Shown in pieces: positions 22,561-30,873 of a stretch of 64,000 nt of DNA. Below the pieces are notes generated by a model. It did no database searches. It saw nothing but the letters and a program-made list of their open reading frames with translations, and was not told the DNA's origin. Origin of the DNA: an uncultured Anaerolineae bacterium (GTDB lineage Bacteria; Chloroflexota; Anaerolineae; Anaerolineales; Villigracilaceae); contig CAILYI010000037.1 of the NCBI GenBank assembly GCA_903838415.1, positions 1-64,000 on the forward strand. Direction: 5' to 3'. The translations under genes and the position numbers were made by a program. Every line of letters begins with the position of its first letter. Position 1 is the stretch's first letter.

Positions 22561-23622
22561 ATGGCCAGAATCTTTGATGTCATTGAATATCGCAATGAAA
22601 TGGTGGATGAAATTGTTCATCGTTTTCCTGATGACACCGGCATCGGTGACTATCGTATCGGTTCACAATTAATCGTCCGCGATGGCCAGTCGGCTGTGTT
22701 CTTCCGTAACGGACAGGCGCTGGACACGTTTGGGCCGGGCATGCACACGCTGGTCACCGCCAACGTGCCAAAACTGATTGATTTTATCGGGAAAGCGTTC
22801 AACGACCGCACGCCCTTCCCGGCTGAAGTGTATTTCGTCTCGCTGAAGGAATTTGCCAATAAAAAATGGGGCACGCCGCAGCCGATCATCGTCCGCAACC
22901 CGGGCATGGGTTTGGGCGTGGCGCTCCTGCAAGGCTTCGGCACGTATTCCTACCAGGTCAGCGACCCGCAGTTGTTTGTGACCAATATCGTCGGCAAGCA
23001 GGCCATTTTCCGCACGACTGAAATTGAAGAACGTGTGCGCACCGTGCTGCTCTCCAAGCTACAGGATCTGCTCGGTGAAACCGGCGCGAAAAAGAGCGTG
23101 CTCGAACTGATCGGCCTGACGGAAGAACTCGGCGCCGGTGTGCGCGCCAAAGCCCAGGATGATTTCGCCGCGCTCGGCCTGACGCTCAAGACCTTCTACA
23201 TCGGCAACCTGAAGCCATCCGATAAATCCGCCCAGGAACTGCGCGACATGGGCATGCTGGATATGAACGTCTACACCCAGCTGCAGGCCGCGGACGCGAT
23301 GCGCGATGCCGCCAACAATCAAAGCGGCGGCGCCGGGCTGACGGCCGGTATCGGCGCGGGCATGGGCATCGGCAACCTGATGGGCCAGGCGCTGCAGGGC
23401 GGCATGCAGCAGCCCCAGCAGCAACAGCAGCAGGCTCCGGCGGCAGGCGCCGCTGCGGCGGGCATCCCCGAAGTCATGACCCCCTCTGAAGCCGCGGGCA
23501 TCCTGCGTGTTTCAGAAGAAGACGTGATCGCGGCCATCACAGCGGGCGACTTGAAAGCCAAGAAGCTCGGCAATGCCTACCGCATCAGCAAGTCAGCGCT
23601 GGATGAGTTCCTGAAAAGCTAA
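22561..23622 (+). CDS. SPFH domain protein (YdjI/virion-core-like) with C-terminal helix-turn-helix
   Basis: Residues about 25-240 form an SPFH domain of the YdjI type, with no transmembrane anchor. A Gly/Ala-rich stretch with the G-x-G-A-G-M-G-I-G-N-L-M-G-Q-A pattern follows, then a polyglutamine and Ala/Gly linker (about 282-300). The last 55 residues match an excisionase-type helix-turn-helix (M-T-P-S-E-A-A-G-I-L-R-V-S, ending with a YRISKSALDEFL strand-helix). Most relatives have a zinc ribbon at this place. Such SPFH proteins form oligomeric scaffolds; the C-terminal domain would bind DNA or a partner protein. AAAGGAGAG precedes the ATG. Its own promoter and terminator define a single-gene unit. 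Confidence 0.82.
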   Translation: MARIFDVIEYRNEMVDEIVHRFPDDTGIGDYRIGSQLIVRDGQSAVFFRNGQALDTFGPGMHTLVTANVPKLIDFIGKAFNDRTPFPAEVYFVSLKEFANKKWGTPQPIIVRNPGMGLGVALLQGFGTYSYQVSDPQLFVTNIVGKQAIFRTTEIEERVRTVLLSKLQDLLGETGAKKSVLELIGLTEELGAGVRAKAQDDFAALGLTLKTFYIGNLKPSDKSAQELRDMGMLDMNVYTQLQAADAMRDAANNQSGGAGLTAGIGAGMGIGNLMGQALQGGMQQPQQQQQQAPAAGAAAAGIPEVMTPSEAAGILRVSEEDVIAAITAGDLKAKKLGNAYRISKSALDEFLKS

Positions 23623-23653
23623 TTTCGCGCCGCATCACAAACGTACCGATCAA

Positions 23654-23690
23654 AAAGACGCCTTCCAAAAACTGGAAGGCGTCTTTTTTT
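23654..23690 (+). terminator. Strong rho-independent terminator
   Basis: A 14-bp perfect stem (AAAGACGCCTTCCA at 23654-23667, complement at 23673-23686) has a 5-base loop and an eight-T run. Confidence 0.93.
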
Positions 23691-23713
23691 TGTGGGGGTT
23701 CTGCCGGGAACGA

Positions 23714-23850
23714 CCGGTTTACAGGTGGGGGAAGGCTTCCCCCAGGTCAGAGCGAGCAGTTTACACGTCGGAGCGAGTAGTTTACAGTTCGGGGAAGCCT
23801 TCCCCCAGGTCAAAGTCGCCTCCCCCGCCAGGGGAGAGCGGCGGGGGAGG
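23714..23850. repeat. Palindromic G/C-tract repeat block in non-coding DNA
   Basis: The block contains three related units. Two G-tract palindromes mirror each other: TGGGGGAAG-G-CTTCCCCCA (23726-23744) and GGGGAAG-C-CTTCCCC (23791-23805), each followed by CAGGTCA. Between and before them lies a repeated GTTTACA word (23717, 23759 and 23780), twice preceded by GCGAGYA. A third inverted repeat, CCTCCCCCGCC with its complement, spans 23819-23850. No plausible gene covers it; frames on both strands only echo the repeats. It is not a recognised insertion sequence, and a REP/MITE-like element is possible. Confidence 0.7.
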
Positions 23851-23890
23851 GCTGAGCAAACCTTTTTTGTTGATCTGCGGCGCGCAGGCT

Positions 23891-24220
23891 TTAGCCGCGC
23901 ATTTTGAAAAACTGGGTCATCTTCATCGCCAGATTCAAGTCACCCGCCAGCTTGAGTTTCCCGGCCATGAAGGCCTGCATCGGGTCAAGTTGGCCGGTAA
24001 AGAGCTTGACGTAATCTTCTGAATCGGCGGAAAGAGTCATTTTGGGGCTGGGATGTTCGCCTTTTTCAACTTTTACCGCGCCATCTTTGATCTCTGCATA
24101 CCAATCGCCCGGTTCGGCACCTGAGAACTTGAATTGCAGCACAACATCGAGCCCCTGCGCCTTTTCCGGCACAAAAGCGGACGGCATTTTCGACATCAGA
24201 TCAGTAATCGTGAGTGGCAT
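23891..24220 (-). CDS. SCP2 sterol-binding domain protein
   Basis: The 109-residue protein is a stand-alone SCP2 domain, a small fold with a hydrophobic tunnel that binds lipids or acyl-CoAs. The pattern of a central D-G-A-V-K-V-E-K-G strand turn, P-D/K-M-T-L-S-x-x-x-E-D-Y and a C-terminal amphipathic helix with G-K-L-K-L-x-G-D-L fits the family. It is the last gene of the fatty-acid oxidation operon, 24 bases after the thiolase, so a role as carrier of acyl substrates is inferred. TAGGAG precedes the ATG. Confidence 0.85.
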   Translation of the reverse strand: MPLTITDLMSKMPSAFVPEKAQGLDVVLQFKFSGAEPGDWYAEIKDGAVKVEKGEHPSPKMTLSADSEDYVKLFTGQLDPMQAFMAGKLKLAGDLNLAMKMTQFFKMRG

Positions 24221-24244
24221 AAATTTCTCCTATCAGTTGGAAGA

Positions 24245-25429
24245 TTATTGAAGATTTTCAAAGATCGAGGCCGCGCCCATCCCGCCGCCAATGCACATGG
24301 AAACCATGCCATATTTCGACTTGCGGCGCACCATTTCATAGATCAACTGCGTGGTCAGCTTGGCGCCCGTGCAGCCGAGCGGATGTCCGAGCGCAATCGC
24401 GCCGCCGTTGACATTGACTTTTTCCGGATTCAGGCCAAGCCCGCGCATCACGGCCAACGATTGCACCGCAAAAGCCTCGTTGAGCTCAATCAGATCGATG
24501 TCCTCCAGCTTCAGCCCGGCAATTTTCAGCGCTTTGGGGATGGCCGCTATCGGGCCGATTCCCATCAAATCAGCGGGGACGCCGCCTGTGGCGAACGCGA
24601 TAAAGCGTGCCAGCGGCTTCAGCCCGAGCTTTTCAGCCTTTTCAGCGGACATGATGACCACCCCGGCCGCGCCGTCCGAAGTCTGGGACGAGTTCCCGGC
24701 TGTGACGGAGCCGCCTTCTTTGAAGGCCGGTTTCAGCTTGGCGAGCGCTTCCAAAGTGGTATCCGCGCGTGGGCCTTCATCCCGTTTAACCGTGAATTTC
24801 CTCGTCACGGCGGCGCCATCCACAAATTCAACCGCTTCGACATCAATCGGCACGATTTCAGGGTCAAACAAACCAGAAGTCACCGCGGCGTTCGCCTTTT
24901 GGTGAGAAGCCACGGAGAAAGCATCCTGATCTTCGCGGCTGACGTTATATTTTGCGGCAACATTTTCGGCGGTCAAGCCCATGCTGGTATACGAGGCCGG
25001 ATCCTCGGCGGCGAAATAAGCATTCGGGGCGAACTTGTTACCCGTCATCGGCACCAGGCTCATCGACTCGGCGCCGCCAGCGATGGCGACTTCCATTTGC
25101 CCGGTCATGATGGCGTAAGCCGCATGCGCAATCGACTGCGAACCGGACGAACAATACCGATTAATCGTCTCGCCGCTGACGGTGAACGGCAGCCCGGCGC
25201 GCAGCGCCACGGTGCGCGCCATGTTCAGGCCTTGCTCGCCCTCGGGGAAGGCGCAGCCCAAAATAACATCTTCCACTTCGACAGGGTTGAGACCTGGCGC
25301 GCGTTTGAGCAGTTCTCGAATGACCTCCGCCGCCAGTTCATCCGGGCGGACAGTTGCCAGGCCGCCACGTTTTGACTTTCCAACAGCCGTGCGAGCGGCT
25401 GACACAATCACAGCATCACGAATATTCAT
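24245..25429 (-). CDS. Acetyl-CoA acyltransferase (thiolase, FadA type)
   Basis: The 394-residue thiolase carries out the last step of beta-oxidation, cleaving 3-ketoacyl-CoA with CoA. The nucleophilic Cys lies in the N-R-Y-C-S-S-G block (about residue 91). The catalytic His is in GHPLGCTGA, and the C-terminal Cys is in [10 protein letters not shown]. Length is typical. It follows the multifunctional dehydrogenase/hydratase gene by 9 bases and has AGGAGG before its ATG. The pairing with a FadB/FadN-type protein argues for degradation rather than acetoacetyl-CoA synthesis. It probably forms a complex or works in series with that protein in the cytoplasm. Confidence 0.93.
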   Translation of the reverse strand: MNIRDAVIVSAARTAVGKSKRGGLATVRPDELAAEVIRELLKRAPGLNPVEVEDVILGCAFPEGEQGLNMARTVALRAGLPFTVSGETINRYCSSGSQSIAHAAYAIMTGQMEVAIAGGAESMSLVPMTGNKFAPNAYFAAEDPASYTSMGLTAENVAAKYNVSREDQDAFSVASHQKANAAVTSGLFDPEIVPIDVEAVEFVDGAAVTRKFTVKRDEGPRADTTLEALAKLKPAFKEGGSVTAGNSSQTSDGAAGVVIMSAEKAEKLGLKPLARFIAFATGGVPADLMGIGPIAAIPKALKIAGLKLEDIDLIELNEAFAVQSLAVMRGLGLNPEKVNVNGGAIALGHPLGCTGAKLTTQLIYEMVRRKSKYGMVSMCIGGGMGAASIFENLQ

Positions 25430-25438
25430 GCCTACCTC

Positions 25439-27820
25439 CTAGTTGCGCAACGGCTTACCAGTTTGCAAAAGATTCCACATGCGCTGCTGGGTTTTTTCAT
25501 TTCCGCACAGGCTCAGGAACGCCTCGCGCTCCAAATCGAGAATGTACTGCTCGCTCACCCAGGTCGGACGGCTCAATTCACCACCGGTCATGACATATGC
25601 CAGCTTTCCGGCAATGACCTTCTCATACTCGGTGATGTACTTGCCTTCTGCCATCATGTGAATTCCCACGCGCAGCGCCGCCAGGGCATCACGTCCGGCC
25701 GCATAAATCGGTTCCGGCGCGGGCGCAGAATAGCCCGTCGCGGCCATGTGCAGCACTTCCTTTTTGGCTTCGGTCAGTAAATGCTCCCGATGCATCACGA
25801 TGCGATCTGTGCGGGTCAGGAACCCGGCCTGACGGCCTTCTTCCGCGCTGGTGCCCACTTTGGCCAGCCCAATCTGCTCAAAAACGCGCTGCAGATACGG
25901 CAGCGCATCCGCATTTTGGGTACGCAGCGGCGGGTTGATGATGCGACGCATCAGTTCCTTCGTTCCGCCACCGGCCGGGATGACGCCCGCGCCCATTTCC
26001 ACCAGGCCTACATACAGTTCAGCGTGCGCGACAACGCGCGAAGCGTGCATGGTCACTTCCGCGCCGCCGCCCAGCGCCAGCCCGGCTGGCGCCACCACCA
26101 CCGGTTTGGGGCAGTAGCGCATCCGCATATTCAGCCCTTGCAGCTTGCGGATGGCTTCGTCCAGCGTATCCCACATGCCTTGCTGCGCGCCCACCACCAC
26201 CATGAACAGGTTCGCGCCCGCGCTGAAATGTTCGCCTTCGTTGCCAATCACAAGGCCGTCAAAATCCTTTTCAACGCGCTCAAGCGCCTCGATCGTGATA
26301 TTGAAAATATCATCGTCGAGGGCGTTCATCTTGGTGTGGAATTCAACGCCCGCCACGCCGTCGCCCATATCATAGAGCGTTGCGCCCGCATTCTGGCTGA
26401 TGACTTTCTGATCTTTCAGCAGCACCATGCCGCGCGGCCGGGTGATGGGGACATATTCCCGTTTCGGGACATTGTACACGCCCACTTTTTGATTGCCGTC
26501 ATATTGATAAAACGACTCAACCCCGGCCTTGAGCATTTCGTCCACCCAGGGAGCGGGAGCAAACCCTTCAGCCTTCATCAAATCAACCATCTCGCGGACA
26601 CCGAGCATGTCCCAGATTTCGAACGGCCCGGCCTCGTGACCAAAACCCCAGCGGATGGCGTCATCAACCGGTTTGCCGGTATCCGCCACTTCCGGGATTA
26701 TCGCGGAAGCGTACTGAAAACCTTGCAGCGTGAGCGCCTTCACCAGCTGCGCACCGCGATCGGTCTCTTTGAGGAGCGCTTTCATGCGCTCGCCCAACGA
26801 CTCGATTTCGCGCACTTTTCCAACCGACTCAAAGCGAATTTTCTGCGGGGCTTCATGTTCCAGCGTTTGCAAATTCAACGACCAGAACTCTTTGCCCTTT
26901 TCAGTTTTGACTTCCTTGTAGAAACCCTGCTTGGTTTTGTTGCCCAACCAGCCTTTTTCAACCATGGTTTTGATCAGGCCGTTGACCTTTTCATCCTGGA
27001 GATACGGCATGGCATAAGTATCATGCGGAATGCCCGCCGCCAGGTTTTTCCCGACATGCTCCCAAACGTCGATGCCCACCAGGTCAATCAGGCGGAAAGT
27101 TGCCGTCTTGGGATGGCCCATCGTCGGCCCGGTGACAGCGTCCACTTCGTCGACAGTGTAGCCATTTTCGAGGATATAGTTCAGGCCAAATGCGCCGGTG
27201 CCAAACGCAATGCGGTTGCCGATGAAGTTGGGCGTATCCTTGCATTGCACAATCCCTTTTCCGAGGCGATATTCGCCAAAATGGGAGATAAAATCAACCA
27301 CTTCGGGCAGCGTGTCGTCGGTGCGGATAATTTCCAGCAGTTTGAGATAACGCGGCGGGTTGAAAAAGTGCGTGCCGAGAAAGTGTTTCTTAAAGTCATC
27401 AGAACGATCCTGCGCTATCTCTTTGAGCGGAATCCCGGAAGTGTTACTGGAAACGATCGCCCCGGCCTTGCGGACGGCGTCAATGCGCGCCATCAGATCT
27501 TGCTTGACCTTCAGACTCTCAACGATCACTTCGATGACCCAATCGGCCCCGGCGATGACGCCAAAATCGTCTTCAAGATTACCCGTCTTCACCAGCGAAT
27601 ATTGGTCGGACGAGAAGAAGGATGCGGGGCGGGATTTCTTGGCCCGCTCCAGGCCTTCGTTGACGATTTTATTGCGCGCCTCCGGTTTCCCAACCGGCGC
27701 ATCTTTTGGGACAATATCGAGCAGCGTGACAGACACGCCCGTATTGGCCAGGTGCGCCGCAATCGCTGCGCCCATTGTCCCGGCGCCAATGACTACTGCC
27801 TGATGAATTTGATACTTCAT
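25439..27820 (-). CDS. 3-hydroxyacyl-CoA dehydrogenase / enoyl-CoA hydratase fusion (FadN/FadB type)
   Basis: The 793-residue protein has the dehydrogenase half first and the hydratase half last, the order of FadN rather than of E. coli FadB. The NAD site GAGTMGAAIA is at residues 13-22, the catalytic His is in GTHFFNPP, and the hydroxyacyl-CoA dehydrogenase C-domains follow. The crotonase-type domain (about 490-720) has the oxyanion and base residues in ALGGGAEVTMHA and VEMGAGVIPAGGG, including both catalytic glutamates. It converts enoyl-CoA to 3-ketoacyl-CoA in two steps. AAGGAGGA precedes the ATG. It sits between a membrane transporter and the thiolase in the operon. Confidence 0.93.
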   Translation of the reverse strand: MKYQIHQAVVIGAGTMGAAIAAHLANTGVSVTLLDIVPKDAPVGKPEARNKIVNEGLERAKKSRPASFFSSDQYSLVKTGNLEDDFGVIAGADWVIEVIVESLKVKQDLMARIDAVRKAGAIVSSNTSGIPLKEIAQDRSDDFKKHFLGTHFFNPPRYLKLLEIIRTDDTLPEVVDFISHFGEYRLGKGIVQCKDTPNFIGNRIAFGTGAFGLNYILENGYTVDEVDAVTGPTMGHPKTATFRLIDLVGIDVWEHVGKNLAAGIPHDTYAMPYLQDEKVNGLIKTMVEKGWLGNKTKQGFYKEVKTEKGKEFWSLNLQTLEHEAPQKIRFESVGKVREIESLGERMKALLKETDRGAQLVKALTLQGFQYASAIIPEVADTGKPVDDAIRWGFGHEAGPFEIWDMLGVREMVDLMKAEGFAPAPWVDEMLKAGVESFYQYDGNQKVGVYNVPKREYVPITRPRGMVLLKDQKVISQNAGATLYDMGDGVAGVEFHTKMNALDDDIFNITIEALERVEKDFDGLVIGNEGEHFSAGANLFMVVVGAQQGMWDTLDEAIRKLQGLNMRMRYCPKPVVVAPAGLALGGGAEVTMHASRVVAHAELYVGLVEMGAGVIPAGGGTKELMRRIINPPLRTQNADALPYLQRVFEQIGLAKVGTSAEEGRQAGFLTRTDRIVMHREHLLTEAKKEVLHMAATGYSAPAPEPIYAAGRDALAALRVGIHMMAEGKYITEYEKVIAGKLAYVMTGGELSRPTWVSEQYILDLEREAFLSLCGNEKTQQRMWNLLQTGKPLRN

Positions 27821-27843
27821 GTTTCCTCCTTGGATAAGGCAAG

Positions 27844-29466
27844 CTACAAAACTTTACTCAATACTTCCACCAACACTTGCGCCAACAAAATTTTGAAAAT
27901 CAGGGCCGCCGGGTAAACACTCGCGTATGAAACTGTCGGCAAGTCCGTCTCAGCCTGTGATTGCGCCGCGCCCAACCCCGGCGGATTGGTCATACACGCG
28001 CACAGCGCACCCAACGTCGAAAGCGTGGTCATGCGATAGCCCGGGATCATCAACACCAGGCTTACCACGACCGTCACCGCAGAAATTACCAGGCCTGCCG
28101 CCACCAGGCTCCAGCCGCGCTGCTGAACAACCTGCACCAGCTGCGCGCCTGCATTAGTCCCGGCACCCGCCAAAAAAAGCATCAAGCCCAATTCGCGGGT
28201 GATGTTGCGCGCCGCGGGCGGCACCCACAGGCGGAAATTTCCCACCCGGCCGAAGTGCCCGATCACCAAACCCACCAGGAACACGCCTCCCGCGTTCCCA
28301 AGCCGCAAATCCAGGCCGCTGGAAAGTGGGATGGTGATATTTCCAAGCACCACGCCCAGCACCAGTCCCACCAGGAAGGTGACCATTTGAGTCTCATCCG
28401 CGCGGGCGGGTTTCCCCGCCACGATGCGGACAAACTCATCCACCGCGGCGGACTCACCCACCACCCGGATGCTGTCTCCGATTTCGAGCGTTGCCGTTCC
28501 GGTGGGCGTAATCTCCAAACCCTGGCGGCGGATACGGGTGATGACAATCGTATAACGTTCCCAGATTTTAAGGTTCATCAGCTTTTTGCTGATCAGCGAC
28601 GGCTCGCTGACATAGACATCCACGCTCTTGACATCGGTATTGACGTCCATCCTGGCTTCGGTTGGGTCGCCCAACAAAACAGACATCTTGGCGACTTCCG
28701 CTTCCTGCCCGACGACCATGACGATATCCCAGAGCTGGAGCCGCGTCTCGGGCGTGGCCGCAAAAACCTGTTCGCCGCGCCGCACACGCGAGAGATTGAC
28801 CGTGCTCAAGCGATGCAGATCGATCTCCCGAACCAGGCGTCCATCCACGTTGGGGTTGGTAATGCGATACTGTCGCGCAACAATCCCGGGCATTTCCTTA
28901 GATTGTTCCTCGCGCCAGCGGGCTTCCTCGGCTTTCAAGTCACGTTTCAGCAGTTTTGGCAGCAGTTGAACCAGCACCACCACCCCAACCATGCTGAACG
29001 GATAGGCGATGCCATATCCAACCGAAACGGAAGCGCTGTTCCCAACCGCCAGCCGGTTGACGCTGTCAATCGCGGCGGCAAGAGCCGGGGTGCAGGTCAA
29101 CGCGCCAGTGAACAAGCCGGTCGCCAAATCAAAGGGAAGTTTCCAAACCCAAGCCACCAGCACCGTCACCAATCCGCCCACCAGGACCGTGACGAAGGCA
29201 ACGACGATGAAGCGAATACCCTGGCTGCGAAAGGTACGGAAAAAGCGCATTCCGGCCTGCAAGCCGACCGCATAGACAAATAAAAGCAGCCCAAGGTCCA
29301 TGATGACCTTCGGGACGCTCAACCCAAAATGCCCAAACACCAGCGCCACAAACAAAACACCCGCCGTACCGAGCGAAATCCGCTTGATCGACAGTGTTCC
29401 CAGCCACGACCCTAACGCCAAAATAAGAAACAACACCAGCATTTGTTCTGCAAATAATGCGGACAT
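27844..29466 (-). CDS. AspT/YbjL/YidE-family transporter with central RCK_C domains
   Basis: The 540-residue membrane protein has two homologous blocks of about five to six helices (about 1-175 and 370-540). Between them is a cytoplasmic region of about 190 residues holding two RCK_C (TrkA-C) domains. This is the layout of the aspartate:alanine exchanger family. Each membrane block has a glycine-rich motif (for example GYGIAYPFSMVG and the C-terminal A-S-V-Y-P-A-A). The substrate is not known; position inside a fatty-acid oxidation operon suggests an organic acid or similar. CAGAGGTG precedes the ATG. It lies 129 bases from the acyl-CoA dehydrogenase gene with a hairpin in the gap. Confidence 0.85.
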   Translation of the reverse strand: MSALFAEQMLVLFLILALGSWLGTLSIKRISLGTAGVLFVALVFGHFGLSVPKVIMDLGLLLFVYAVGLQAGMRFFRTFRSQGIRFIVVAFVTVLVGGLVTVLVAWVWKLPFDLATGLFTGALTCTPALAAAIDSVNRLAVGNSASVSVGYGIAYPFSMVGVVVLVQLLPKLLKRDLKAEEARWREEQSKEMPGIVARQYRITNPNVDGRLVREIDLHRLSTVNLSRVRRGEQVFAATPETRLQLWDIVMVVGQEAEVAKMSVLLGDPTEARMDVNTDVKSVDVYVSEPSLISKKLMNLKIWERYTIVITRIRRQGLEITPTGTATLEIGDSIRVVGESAAVDEFVRIVAGKPARADETQMVTFLVGLVLGVVLGNITIPLSSGLDLRLGNAGGVFLVGLVIGHFGRVGNFRLWVPPAARNITRELGLMLFLAGAGTNAGAQLVQVVQQRGWSLVAAGLVISAVTVVVSLVLMIPGYRMTTLSTLGALCACMTNPPGLGAAQSQAETDLPTVSYASVYPAALIFKILLAQVLVEVLSKVL

Positions 29467-29549
29467 AGTTCACCTCTGGGTTGAGGGTAACACAAGCCGG
29501 GATGTTTTATAAGTAAAATTTGCCACAAATTGGTAAGGTTCAAAAGTCA

Positions 29550-29592
29550 ATTTCGGGCAGATGGCTGACGCGCTGACCCACCTGCCCGAAAT
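29550..29592 (-). terminator. Hairpin inside the fatty-acid oxidation operon
   Basis: An 11-bp perfect inverted repeat (ATTTCGGGCAG at 29550-29560, complement at 29582-29592) with a 21-base loop lies right after the acyl-CoA dehydrogenase stop. No T run follows on the minus strand, so it may reduce expression of the downstream genes instead of ending the transcript. Confidence 0.5.
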
Positions 29593-29595
29593 CGA

Positions 29596-30864
29596 TTAGC
29601 GCAACTCTGCACCAGAGTAACCCAGCACCTGGCGCGCCACAACCAGGCGGTTGATCTGTCCGGTACCTTCGTAAATATCCGTAATCTTGGCATCGCGGAA
29701 CCATTTTTCGAGCAGGAATTCCCGGCTGTAACCCAGCGGGCCCATGATCTCGACCGCCTTTTGCGTCACCTTGGTGACGATGTCGCCAGATTTGACCTTG
29801 CTCATCGACGACTCGAGCGCGTTCGGCTGCTTGTTATCGGCCATCCAGACGGCTTTCAGCACCATCAACCAGGCGGATTTGACCATGATCTCCATATCAA
29901 TGACATCGCGTTCAATCGAGGTCATTTTCTGGCGCGGCAGGCCGTAGCGGATGGTGACGCCCTGTTCAGCCAACATTTTCTTGACTTCCTCCAGCGCGGC
30001 GCGCGCCACACCGACACCAGTCGCCGCCACCAGCGGACGGGTGGCATCGAAGGTCGCCATTGCGCCCTTGAAACCGGTGGTCGTCTTTTCCACAGTCGGG
30101 CTGCCGAGGATATTCTCAAACGGCACGCGCGCACCATCCAACGAAATGGAAGCGGTGTCACTGACGCGAATGCCCATTTTGTACTCGAGTTTGGTCACCT
30201 TGACGCCCGGCGTGCCCGCTTCGATGACAAATGAGCGCATGCCGGAGCGCCCGGCAGTTGGATCAATGGAGGCCCACACTACGATAAATCCCTTGCCAAA
30301 TTCCGGATGCGCGTTGAAGGATTTCTCTCCAGCCGTCACAAAAATCTTTTCGCCGGTGATGACCCATTCGCGGGTTTTCTCATCCAAAACAGCGCGCGTA
30401 CGAATCGCGGAAGTATCCGACCCGGCCTGCGACTCGGTCATACACATGGCAGCAAAAGTCGGTTTATCGCCAGTAAAACGGGCCAAGAATTTTTCGCGCT
30501 GCTCGGGCGAACCAGCCGCCTGAACTGCCGCCGCGCCCAATCCGCCGCCCGGGGTAATCAAGTACATACCGACATCGCCCCACGACAGCATTTCCAGCTG
30601 ATTGGCGAGCACCTGGTAAGCAATTGACGGTCGCTTGGGCTTGTTGGGATCCTCGACCTTTTTCTCTTCACTGGGAGCCAGAGACCCAGCAGAAGCGCCC
30701 ATAGCGCGCATGGCGGTGTTCATGAACTCAACGTAGCCATACGGAATGGCATGCTCATTTTCATCCATCTCGCGCGAGACGGGGCGCATCATGTTATCCG
30801 CCACGGTTTGGAGCAGGAAGCGCGCCTGTTCCACGGGCTTGGGGGTTTCAAATTCGATGGTCAT
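29596..30864 (-). CDS. Acyl-CoA dehydrogenase, catalytic member of a pair
   Basis: The 422-residue FAD enzyme would perform the first oxidation of beta-oxidation. It has the family signature A-A-M-C-M-T-E-S-Q-A-G-S-D-T near residue 135 and the W-V-I-T-G-E-K-I-F segment. The C-terminal IYEGT motif contains the catalytic glutamate of medium- and short-chain enzymes. The adjacent upstream gene encodes a second, shorter acyl-CoA dehydrogenase lacking that glutamate, 9 bases away. Adjacent unequal pairs in Actinobacteria are known to form mixed tetramers, so this protein may supply the active site. AGGAGGA precedes the ATG. Confidence 0.9.
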   Translation of the reverse strand: MTIEFETPKPVEQARFLLQTVADNMMRPVSREMDENEHAIPYGYVEFMNTAMRAMGASAGSLAPSEEKKVEDPNKPKRPSIAYQVLANQLEMLSWGDVGMYLITPGGGLGAAAVQAAGSPEQREKFLARFTGDKPTFAAMCMTESQAGSDTSAIRTRAVLDEKTREWVITGEKIFVTAGEKSFNAHPEFGKGFIVVWASIDPTAGRSGMRSFVIEAGTPGVKVTKLEYKMGIRVSDTASISLDGARVPFENILGSPTVEKTTTGFKGAMATFDATRPLVAATGVGVARAALEEVKKMLAEQGVTIRYGLPRQKMTSIERDVIDMEIMVKSAWLMVLKAVWMADNKQPNALESSMSKVKSGDIVTKVTQKAVEIMGPLGYSREFLLEKWFRDAKITDIYEGTGQINRLVVARQVLGYSGAELR

Positions 30865-30873
30865 CTCGTCCTC

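Noticed and set aside
23619-23813. Minus-strand ORF with repeated peptide units over the palindromic block
   Set aside because: The peptide repeats only mirror the DNA repeats; the ORF overlaps a strong terminator and has no ribosome site.
23714-23850. CRISPR-like repeats
   Set aside because: Repeat spacing is irregular, there are only two or three copies, and no cas genes are present.
24134-25375. Long plus-strand open frame of 413 residues
   Set aside because: It lies opposite the thiolase and SCP2 genes, which have full family motifs and ribosome sites. The product is rich in Arg, His and Gly and has no recognisable domain; it is an antisense shadow.
25781-27916. Plus-strand open frame of 711 residues
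   Set aside because: It is antisense to the FadN-type gene with its complete dehydrogenase and hydratase motifs. Its His/Arg-rich composition is typical of a complementary-strand artefact.
27961-29283. Plus-strand open frame of 440 residues
   Set aside because: Antisense to the AspT-family transporter; composition biased to His, Arg and Gln; no start site or motif.
28961-29466. Potassium transporter call for the RCK_C-containing protein at 27844-29466
   Set aside because: The two-block membrane layout with central RCK_C domains is that of the AspT exchanger family, not of Trk/Ktr systems.
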